A stretch of DNA of 5,975 bases. Source: CBFGTJ01 sp965651815. Its GTDB lineage: Bacteria; Actinomycetota; Acidimicrobiia; Acidimicrobiales; Microtrichaceae. Within the stretch, counting starts at the first letter, position 1. Every line of letters starts with the position of its first letter. Under the pieces are notes generated by a model. It was not told where the DNA came from. It ran no database searches and was given only the letters and a program-made list of their open reading frames with translations. Shown here one piece after another: positions 1 through 5,427 of this stretch. A program made the translations under genes and the position numbers. Where the stretch lies: contig CBFGTJ010000198.1 of assembly GCA_965651815.1 (NCBI GenBank), positions 1-5,975 of the forward strand, given 5' to 3'.

Positions 1-18
1 ACCCGGGTCTGCGGGTCC

Positions 19-204
19 TCAGACCGCGGGTGTCTCGCCGAGGCGGTTCGACACCTCGATGCCGAGCTCGGACGCGCTGTAGGACCCTCCGGCACCCCCG
101 GGGGTCGAGGCCCCGGCGAGCCCGGTGACCGCGAGCAGGGCGGCGCTGCCGAGCGCCGACGCGGCGAGCAGGAGGGGGCGTGCGAACGCGCGGAGGAACA
201 GCAC
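19..204 (-). CDS. Possible small secreted peptide (61 aa), unknown function
   Basis: I do not recognise this protein. The 61-residue frame begins with a signal-peptide-like stretch: basic residues R5 and R9, a hydrophobic Leu/Ala core at about residues 10-29, and a small-residue region around LAGAS (29-33) where signal peptidase could cut. The remaining ~29 residues are a Gly/Ser-rich segment and a polar tail ending in ETPAV. Nearly all codons end in G or C (about 57 of 61), as in the real genes here, which favours coding. Against it, the only start is a GTG at 204-202, inside the right arm of a perfect 14-bp hairpin, with an in-frame stop just upstream (214-216) and only a weak GGGG two bases before the start. 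It lies downstream of the oxidase gene on the same strand, so it could be read through from it. It may be a chance GC-rich frame. Confidence 0.35.
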   Translation of the reverse strand: MLFLRAFARPLLLAASALGSAALLAVTGLAGASTPGGAGGSYSASELGIEVSNRLGETPAV

Positions 205-233
205 CGCCCCGGGTCATCGACCCGGGGCGGTGC
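201..233 (-). terminator. Perfect 14-bp hairpin downstream of the oxidase gene
   Basis: The arms GCACCGCCCCGGGT (201-214) and ACCCGGGGCGGTGC (220-233) are exact reverse complements separated by a 5-nt loop. The structure starts 37 nt after the oxidase stop codon. It has no U-tract, so it would be a terminator of the U-less type proposed for actinobacteria, or an mRNA 3'-end stabiliser. The start codon of the small downstream frame (204-202) sits within one arm. Confidence 0.7.
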
Positions 234-253
234 ACGCTTGAGGTTCCGTCGTT

Positions 254-268
254 CCGGCGGTGCGCCGG
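254..268 (-). terminator. Short hairpin directly after the oxidase stop
   Basis: CCGGCG (254-259) and CGCCGG (263-268) pair perfectly around a 3-nt loop. The stem begins 2 nt after the oxidase stop codon at 271-273. With the larger stem at 201-233 it forms a tandem pair of hairpins. On its own it is short and has no U-tract, so its role in termination is uncertain. Confidence 0.35.
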
Positions 269-270
269 GG

Positions 271-1737
271 TCAGTCCACCTTCACCGCGGTGACCATGCC
301 GAACATGCCGTCGTCGTTCTCGGCGTGGTTGAGGATGTGGCAGTGCCACACCCACACCCCGGGTGCGGAGGCGTTGAACAGCACCGTGTACCGCTCGCCC
401 GGACCGACGGTGACGGTGTCGGCGAAGTACGGCGAGTCGAGCGGGATGCCGTCACGTGCCACGACCAGCTGCGGGAACTGGTGCAGGTGCATCGGGTGGT
501 ACGTGTAGCCCTCGTTGTAGTAGTTGACGAGCACCCAGTCGCCCTGCTTCAGCGCGTAGGGCTGGGTCGCCGGGAACGACTTGCCGTTGAGCGACAGGCC
601 GATGACGCCGGCGTCGTTGAGCACCATGTTGTGCTCCTGGGCGATCTCGAGGTCCGCGGGGATCTCGACACCACTGACCGTGCGGCCACGGGGGATCGTG
701 TAGTCCGCGGAACCGCCACCGCCCTTGGGCGAGAAGATCATGGCGCCCCACATGCCGTTGGGCACCTGCATCTGGCCGTGGTGGTGCGGGTGGTACATCG
801 CGACCGCCGGCTCGGTGACCTCGTACTCGTAGACGAACTCCTCACCCGGCTTGACCAGCTCCTGGGTGATCGGCGCGACGCCGTCCATCTCGTTCGGCAG
901 GACCATGCCGTGCATGTGGACGTCGGTGCCCATGGGCAGCTTGTTGATCAGCCGCACCCGGATCTTGTCGCCGACCTCGCCGCGCAGGGTCGGGCCGGGA
1001 ACCGTGCCGTTGTAGGTCCAGGCCTCGACGACCTGCCCGGGCGACACCTCCCACTCGACGATCTCGGCGGTCAGCGTCCACTCCTTGTAGCCGTCCGGGG
1101 TGATCGTCGGCTCGAGGTCCTGGCCGCCCAGGCCCTCGGTGTTGGGCTCGCCGGTCTCGACCATCTCGAGGAACGGCTGGAAGGACTCCTCCATGGCGAT
1201 GTCCATGGCGTCCCAGTCGATGTTGCCGCCGCTCGCGGGCATCGGCATGTCCATGCCACCCGCGGGGGCCGATGCGGCACCGGCGGACTCGCTGACCTTC
1301 AGCATCCCCTCCATGCCCGAGTCGCGGTGCCCGGGGATGTCGCAGTAGACGAGGTACTCGCCCTCGTCGAGGTCCACGGTCAGCGTCTCGGACTCGCCGC
1401 TCGCGAGGTCGGCGGTCCGCCCGTCACCCTCGATCACGAGGTTGTGGACCTGCGAACCGTCGTTGACGACGTTCAGCGCGCCGCCGGGTGCGACCTCGAG
1501 CGGCTGGGTGATCGCGAACTCGCTCAGCGACACGGGCACCGGGGCCGCCGCCGCGCCGCCGCCACCCTCACCGGACCCGCCGTCGCGGTTCGCGGTGAAG
1601 GCCACGGCGAGGATGATCATCACCATCGCGACGCCGCCGGCGAGCACCATCATCGCTGCTGAGTACGGGTTCTCCGGCCGGTCGGTGGTGCGGCCGTTCG
1701 CCGCCCCTCCCCCCGGGCTCGGTCGTTGGTCGGACAC
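271..1737 (-). CDS. Membrane-anchored multicopper oxidase with fused N-terminal blue-copper domain
   Basis: This 488-aa protein probably couples one-electron oxidation of a reductant (copper(I), phenols or another donor) to reduction of O2 to water, outside the membrane. Residues 1-26 are a short polar cytoplasmic tail and 27-49 a signal anchor. A Gly/Ala linker leads to a plastocyanin-like domain (about 66-150) with type 1 copper ligands H98, C132, H137 and M142. A Met-rich linker (about 155-200) follows. The core is two cupredoxin domains. The first (about 220-340) holds HMHG (H274, H276) and HPHHH (H316-H320). The second (about 370-488) holds HPMHLH (H414, H417, H419) and HCHILNH (H465, C466, H467, H471) with M478. 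This supplies the eight histidines of a trinuclear centre and a C-terminal type 1 site. The first core domain has no Cys and therefore no type 1 site, as in two-domain small laccases. The GTG start is supported by a purine-rich ribosome binding site. The exact substrate cannot be read from the sequence. Confidence 0.93.
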   Translation of the reverse strand: MSDQRPSPGGGAANGRTTDRPENPYSAAMMVLAGGVAMVMIILAVAFTANRDGGSGEGGGGAAAAPVPVSLSEFAITQPLEVAPGGALNVVNDGSQVHNLVIEGDGRTADLASGESETLTVDLDEGEYLVYCDIPGHRDSGMEGMLKVSESAGAASAPAGGMDMPMPASGGNIDWDAMDIAMEESFQPFLEMVETGEPNTEGLGGQDLEPTITPDGYKEWTLTAEIVEWEVSPGQVVEAWTYNGTVPGPTLRGEVGDKIRVRLINKLPMGTDVHMHGMVLPNEMDGVAPITQELVKPGEEFVYEYEVTEPAVAMYHPHHHGQMQVPNGMWGAMIFSPKGGGGSADYTIPRGRTVSGVEIPADLEIAQEHNMVLNDAGVIGLSLNGKSFPATQPYALKQGDWVLVNYYNEGYTYHPMHLHQFPQLVVARDGIPLDSPYFADTVTVGPGERYTVLFNASAPGVWVWHCHILNHAENDDGMFGMVTAVKVD

Positions 1738-1740
1738 TCG

Positions 1741-1752
1741 CTCCCCTTCCTT
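1741..1752 (-). promoter_or_regulatory. Ribosome binding site of the oxidase gene
   Basis: Read on the minus strand, the bases before the GTG at 1737 are AAGGAAGGGGAG and then a 3-nt gap. The AAGGGG portion lies about 5 nt from the start codon. This strong purine-rich site fixes the oxidase start at 1737. Confidence 0.75.
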
Positions 1753-1912
1753 CAGGTCCCTGGAGCTCGGGACTCGGACCAGACGCGATCTGCGTCAGGA
1801 CCCAGTGTGGTCGTGTAGTCGTGCACTTGTCGATTTATCGGATGTTGCGATCGTCACAGGGGTGCTGATCATCGTCAGGAATACCGCCGAGGGCGGCGTG
1901 AAACCCGCCCGG

Positions 1913-1934
1913 GACAGGGGTGCAGGGGCCTGTC
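1913..1934. promoter_or_regulatory. Inverted repeat GACAGG-N10-CCTGTC, possible operator
   Basis: GACAGG (1913-1918) and CCTGTC (1929-1934) are exact reverse complements around a 10-nt spacer. The repeat is centred where the -35 element of the proposed ligase promoter would lie, a position suited to repressor binding. No regulator gene is in the window, and a 6-bp repeat in GC-rich DNA can arise by chance. Confidence 0.25.
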
Positions 1935-1944
1935 GGACCGGGCG

Positions 1945-1958
1945 TACGATGCCCGCTC
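1945..1958 (+). promoter_or_regulatory. Probable -10 element for leaderless ligase mRNA
   Basis: TACGAT at 1945-1950 fits the actinobacterial -10 pattern TANNNT and ends 8 nt before the GTG at 1959. That spacing would put the transcription start at or within a base or two of the start codon, giving a leaderless mRNA. No good -35 element is visible 17-18 nt upstream (the bases there are GC-rich), which is common at actinobacterial promoters. Confidence 0.5.
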
Positions 1959-3449
1959 GTGCTCGCTCGCACCGCCCACGAGGCCGCCCGGCGATTCGGC
2001 GACCGGCTCGTCCTCGACTCGCCGCACGGCGCCCTCACCTACTCGGAGCTGGCCTCGGCGGCGCAGGCGCTCGCGTCCGGGTTGGCGGGGCGCGTCGGCC
2101 CGGGCGACCTCGTCGCCCTGGTGCTGCCGTCCGGGCCGGAGTGGCTCGTCGCGGCGGTCGCCGCGGACCACCTCGGCGCCGCGGTCGCGGGCGTGAGCAC
2201 GGTGCTCGGCGCGGTGGAGCGGGCCGCCCAGGTCGAGCTCCTCTCGCCGGACCTGGTCATCGCGGCACCCGACACCGCGGACGGCCTCCCGCTGCGCACG
2301 CCGGTGGCCGTGCTCGCGCCGGGCGGGCGCGGCGGCGAGCTCGCCTCGGACGCGCCGCCCCCACCGGTCGCGCCGCACGACCCCGACCGGCTCGCGGTGA
2401 TCTGCTGCACCTCGGGCACGACCGGTCGGCCCAAGGCGGCGCGGTTCCTGGTGCGCCACCTGGAGGCCGTGCGCGACATCGACCTCGGCGAGGCCCGGGA
2501 CCGCTGGGACGGCGGCGCGCACATGCTGGCCTCGACCCAGTTCGCCCACGTGGGCATGTCGCTGAAGCTGCCGTGGTACCTGCAGACCGGCTCCACGCTG
2601 CACGTGATGGGCCGGTGGCGAGCGGACGACGCGCTGCGGCTCGTGAGCCGCCACCGGATGCCGACGATCGGCGTCGTCGCCCCCCAGCTCGCGCTGATGC
2701 TCCGCTCCCCGCTGCTGGACGAGCTCGACCTGTCCCACGTCCGGGCGATCATCGCCGGCGGGGCGCCGTCGCCACCCGCGCTCGTGGCGGAGGCGCGGCA
2801 GCGGTTCGGCGCCGCCTACTCCATCCGCTACTCCTCCACCGAGTCGGGGGGCGTGGGGCTCGGCACCGCGTTCGACGCACCCGACGACGAGGCGCTGCAC
2901 ACGATCGGCCGGCCACGCCCCGGCGTCGAGGTCCGGGTGGTCGACGAACGCGACCGGCCGGTGCCCGACGACGAGGTCGGCGAGCTGCAGCTGCGCTCCC
3001 CCGCGGTGATGGACGGCTACCACCGCGATCGCGACGCGACCGCGGCGGCGCTCACCCCGGACGGCTGGCTGCGCACCGGTGACCTCGCGCGCGTCCGCCC
3101 CGACGGCGCGGTCGTGCTCGCGGGGCGCCGCACCGACATGTACATCCGCGGTGGCTACAACGTCTTCCCCGAGGAGGTCGAGGCGGTGCTCGGCGAGCAC
3201 CCGGACCTGGACGCGGTGGCGATCGTCCCGCAACCGGACCCGGTGATGGGCGAGGTCGGCGTGGCGGTGGTGGTGCCGAGCGACCCGGGCAAGGTGCCGT
3301 CGCTCGAGTCGCTGCGCGGCTTCGCCGCCGACCGGCTGGCGCGCCACAAGCTGCCGGAGCGACTCGTCGTCGTGGACGAGCTGCCGCTCACCGCCGCCCA
3401 GAAGCTCGACCGCCGCGCCGTGCGCGAGCGCGTCGCGGCCGAGGGCTGA
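1959..3449 (+). CDS. AMP-forming acyl-CoA synthetase / ligase (ANL superfamily)
   Basis: This 496-aa protein is a class I adenylate-forming enzyme. The family activates a carboxylic acid with ATP to an acyl-AMP and usually transfers it to CoA. Counting from the GTG at 1959, motifs are the phosphate-binding TSGTTGRPK (151-159), GGAP (267-270), the adenine-contact segment YSSTE (291-295), TGDLA with ribose-binding D375, the hinge region GRRTD (389-393), GGYNVFPEEVE (398-408), and the C-terminal lysine loop TAAQK ending in K482. Length matches the family. The usual Gly before the catalytic Lys is Gln here (Q481). The substrate cannot be told; a medium/long-chain or aromatic acid is typical. An in-frame GTG at 1920 would add 13 residues, but these look unlike a family N-terminus and overlap the -10 element, so 1959 is preferred. 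The ATG at 1949 is out of frame. The gene is divergent from the oxidase and seems functionally separate. Confidence 0.93.
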   Translation: MLARTAHEAARRFGDRLVLDSPHGALTYSELASAAQALASGLAGRVGPGDLVALVLPSGPEWLVAAVAADHLGAAVAGVSTVLGAVERAAQVELLSPDLVIAAPDTADGLPLRTPVAVLAPGGRGGELASDAPPPPVAPHDPDRLAVICCTSGTTGRPKAARFLVRHLEAVRDIDLGEARDRWDGGAHMLASTQFAHVGMSLKLPWYLQTGSTLHVMGRWRADDALRLVSRHRMPTIGVVAPQLALMLRSPLLDELDLSHVRAIIAGGAPSPPALVAEARQRFGAAYSIRYSSTESGGVGLGTAFDAPDDEALHTIGRPRPGVEVRVVDERDRPVPDDEVGELQLRSPAVMDGYHRDRDATAAALTPDGWLRTGDLARVRPDGAVVLAGRRTDMYIRGGYNVFPEEVEAVLGEHPDLDAVAIVPQPDPVMGEVGVAVVVPSDPGKVPSLESLRGFAADRLARHKLPERLVVVDELPLTAAQKLDRRAVRERVAAEG

Positions 3450-3469
3450 GCGGGCCGATCCGGGCCCGC
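3450..3469 (+). terminator. GC hairpin immediately after the ligase stop
   Basis: GCGGGCC (3450-3456) and GGCCCGC (3463-3469) form a perfect 7-bp stem with a 6-nt loop starting at the base after the ligase TGA. There is no U-tract. It may weaken or end transcription before the peptidase gene, whose start is 38 nt further on; read-through remains possible. Confidence 0.45.
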
Positions 3470-3507
3470 CGGTTCAAGATCGTGCGCGGAGTGCCGATGG
3501 TGGAGCG

Positions 3508-4326
3508 GTGAACGGGTTGATCGCGCACGTGCTGGTGGCGCTGTCGGGCCTGGTGGCCGCGTGGGCGATCACCGTGCCGCTGCACCGGTTCAAGGAGCTG
3601 CGCCCCCTCACCCCTCGTGACGTCGCCGCGGAGGTCGGCACCCCGGACGACCCGGGGCCCGTGATCCGCGCCTCGTACCGGCACGCCCGCTGCACCGGGT
3701 GCCGCCGCGTGCTCGGCTGGCGCGACGTCGCCCCGGTCCTCAGCTGGGTGCGTGGCTGCCCCCACTGCGGCACCCCCCTTCCGGGGACCGTCCCGCTCGT
3801 GCAGGTGGCCCTGCCCGCCGCGATGGTGCTGACCGTCGCACGACTCGACGGCGCGTGGGTCGCGCTGCCGTACCTCTGGCTCGTCGTGGTCCTGGCCGCC
3901 ATCTCGATCATCGACCTGCGCATCTGGCTCATCCCGTGGTGGATGCCGTGGGTCGGCGCGGGGGTCGGGCTCGGGTTGCTCGCCGCCGCCTCGCTGGCGA
4001 GCGGCGACCACCGCAGGCTGCTGTGGGCGGCCGCGGGCGGGGTCGGCGCGTTCGTGCTGTTCTTCGTGCTGTGGATCGCGGCGCCGGCGAAGCTCGGGTT
4101 CGGCGACGTGCGCCTCGCGCTGCTGCTCGGCATGTTCACGGCGTGGATCCACCCGGCGCTGCCCGTGTACGGGTTGCTGTTCGGCAGCGTCCTCGGCCTG
4201 ATCGGCGGCGGGCTCGCACTGCTCGCCCGGCGCGACAGCCGCTTCCCGTTCGGTCCGGCGCTCGCGCTGGGCGCCCTGGCCGCGGTGTGGTGGAACGAGC
4301 CGATCCTCAGGGGCCTGACCGGCTGA
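3508..4326 (+). CDS. Prepilin peptidase (A24 family, bifunctional PilD-type)
   Basis: This 272-aa polytopic membrane enzyme should cleave the short leader of type IV pilin or pseudopilin precursors at the cytoplasmic face of the membrane, and probably N-methylates the new N-terminus. An N-terminal membrane segment (4-24) is followed by a cytoplasmic domain with the zinc-type cysteine pairs C62-x2-C65 and C84-x2-C87, the hallmark of full-length PilD-like enzymes. The two catalytic aspartates of the A24 family are D136 in SIIDLR and D200 in GFGD. The conserved PFGPALALGAL segment lies at 247-257. About seven further membrane segments are visible. Two departures are seen: IPWW (142-145) where IPD or IPN is usual, and Arg at 202 where GxGDxK usually has Lys. 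The GTG start has GGAG only 2 nt upstream; a TTG at 3517 with an 11-nt spacing is the alternative. The 3' end overlaps the convergent SGNH gene. No pilus genes are adjacent, so its substrates are encoded elsewhere. Confidence 0.93.
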   Translation: MNGLIAHVLVALSGLVAAWAITVPLHRFKELRPLTPRDVAAEVGTPDDPGPVIRASYRHARCTGCRRVLGWRDVAPVLSWVRGCPHCGTPLPGTVPLVQVALPAAMVLTVARLDGAWVALPYLWLVVVLAAISIIDLRIWLIPWWMPWVGAGVGLGLLAAASLASGDHRRLLWAAAGGVGAFVLFFVLWIAAPAKLGFGDVRLALLLGMFTAWIHPALPVYGLLFGSVLGLIGGGLALLARRDSRFPFGPALALGALAAVWWNEPILRGLTG

Positions 4327-5425
4327 CCCCGTCGTCGTAGAGGCTGCTGATCTCCGGCACCAGCTCCTCCATCACCCGTGCGAGGCAGCGCACGCTCAGG
4401 TGCACCCCGTCGCTCGCGTAGCAGCGCGCGGTGGAGCCGTCGGGGAGGGTGATGAACTCTGCGTAGCCGCCGTCCTCGCCCGCCACGATCGACGCCACGT
4501 CGAAGTACGTGACCCATGGGCGACGGGCCGCCTCCTCCTCGGCGAGCTGGTTGCCGATCCGCACCGCGCGCTGGACGTTGGCGGCGCCGACGTCCGGCTC
4601 GCCCACCCAGATCAGGCGTCGCGGGCCGCCCTCGACGAGGTCCATGATCCCCGCCACCCTGCGGCGGTAGTGGTCCGCCCAGTCCGGGTCGTCGAACTGG
4701 GCGACGATCGTGCCGTCGCCGTCGATGATCGACTGGCCGTCGTTCGCCCCGACCATGAACAGCACGACCTCGGGATCGTTCTCCTCGAGCAGCTGCGCGA
4801 GCCGGGCGCCCCAGTTGAAGTAGTCGAAGCGCGCGAGCCCGGTGGAGATCTCGCCCTGGATGTCGACCTGCAGCTCGGGGCGGTCGGCGGTCGTGCCGGC
4901 GAGCGACTCGCCGAGCGACTTCGCGGTGGAGTCCCCCGCGACCAGCACGCGCAGCGGCTCCTCGGCGGTGGGCACCCGCACCGGCGGGAGGGTCGTGGTG
5001 GTCGTCGTCGCGCCCGGCGCGTCGTCGGCGGGCGGCGGCACTCGCTCCTCGGGGAACTCGAAGTCGGCGTCGGTGCGCTCCAGGCCGAGCGCGCCGGCCG
5101 CCCAGTCGTAGGGGCGGTTCAGCGAGAGGAAGTTGGCGACGCGGTCGATCGCACCGGTGACCGCGACCGCGACCGAGCGCTGCCAGCCCAGCGGCATGCC
5201 CTCCGCCGACCGCACCATGCTCCCGGACCCGAGCACGACGAAGGTCGCCAGCGCCACCACGGTGCCCTTCCACACGGCGTCGGCCGACATGGTGCGCCGC
5301 ACGCGGACCCGCCGCACCCGCCGCCCGTTCGCCGCCTCGCCGCGACGCGCGCCCGCCGCGGTGCGCGCCGGCGCGTCGTCGGGACGGCGCGTCGGGCGAT
5401 CGGTGTGGGTGCGCGTGGAGGCCAT
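4307..5425 (-). CDS. Membrane-anchored SGNH/GDSL hydrolase-fold protein (DUF459-like), probable glycan O-acyltransferase or esterase
   Basis: This 372-aa protein has an Arg-rich cytoplasmic tail (1-50), one signal anchor (about 52-70), an extracellular spacer with six consecutive Thr (140-145), and an SGNH domain (about 157-365). Catalytic blocks are visible: GDS with nucleophile S166 (block I), G197 in STGL (block II), GAND with N228 (block III), and D339-x2-H342 in SDGVH (block V). SGNH proteins beside MBOAT genes commonly transfer or remove acetyl groups on exported polysaccharide or cell wall, so that role is inferred here. The start at 5425 lies 2 nt after the MBOAT stop, implying translational coupling, as no Shine-Dalgarno sequence is seen. 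A later ATG at 5290 (327 aa) would remove the Arg-rich tail, but the codons between have the same high GC3, favouring 5425. The stop falls inside the end of the opposing prepilin peptidase gene. Confidence 0.88.
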   Translation of the reverse strand: MASTRTHTDRPTRRPDDAPARTAAGARRGEAANGRRVRRVRVRRTMSADAVWKGTVVALATFVVLGSGSMVRSAEGMPLGWQRSVAVAVTGAIDRVANFLSLNRPYDWAAGALGLERTDADFEFPEERVPPPADDAPGATTTTTTLPPVRVPTAEEPLRVLVAGDSTAKSLGESLAGTTADRPELQVDIQGEISTGLARFDYFNWGARLAQLLEENDPEVVLFMVGANDGQSIIDGDGTIVAQFDDPDWADHYRRRVAGIMDLVEGGPRRLIWVGEPDVGAANVQRAVRIGNQLAEEEAARRPWVTYFDVASIVAGEDGGYAEFITLPDGSTARCYASDGVHLSVRCLARVMEELVPEISSLYDDGVSRSGP

Positions 5426-5427
5426 GG

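Larger units (their letters stand above)
1738..1958. other. Divergent intergenic control region between oxidase and ligase genes
   Basis: This ~220-bp region separates the two divergent genes and includes the most AT-rich patch of the window (about 1826-1848). On the oxidase side a weak promoter candidate reads TCGACA (plus 1828-1833) and CACACT (plus 1804-1809) with an 18-nt spacer; only the first hexamer is close to consensus. The hexamer GTCGTG is repeated directly at 1810-1815 and 1818-1823. In the oxidase leader, 1756-1760 can pair with 1769-1773, or alternatively 1755-1759 with 1776-1780. On the ligase side GGGCGG (1891-1896) can pair with CCGCCC (1905-1910). No recognised copper-responsive operator (CsoR or CueR type) was seen. 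Confidence 0.5.

Noticed and set aside
1..8. Palindrome ACCCGGGT at the left edge
   Set aside because: It is only 8 bp, GC-rich and at the window edge; such palindromes are expected by chance in this composition.
238..1662. Long open frame on the plus strand (474 aa) across the oxidase gene
   Set aside because: It lies opposite the oxidase, is full of His/Arg/Val/Asp repeats with no domain, and the minus-strand frame has clear copper-binding motifs. It is a GC-rich antisense shadow.
1949..1951. ATG near the ligase start
   Set aside because: It is out of frame with the ligase, and its first bases overlap the proposed -10 element; the protein read from it has no family resemblance.
1442..3082. 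Long plus-strand frame (546 aa) spanning the intergenic region and much of the ligase gene
   Set aside because: Its translation is Arg/Ala/Pro/Gly-rich without motifs, crosses the promoter region, and is out of frame with the well-supported ligase.
1875..3347. Minus-strand frame (490 aa) opposite the ligase gene
   Set aside because: It has His/Arg/Val-rich low-complexity composition, no recognisable domain and no ribosome binding site; it is antisense to a clear ANL enzyme.
3474..5273. Minus-strand frame (599 aa) spanning the peptidase and SGNH genes
   Set aside because: It runs antisense to the peptidase and out of frame with the SGNH gene, with Arg/Gly-rich composition and no domain.
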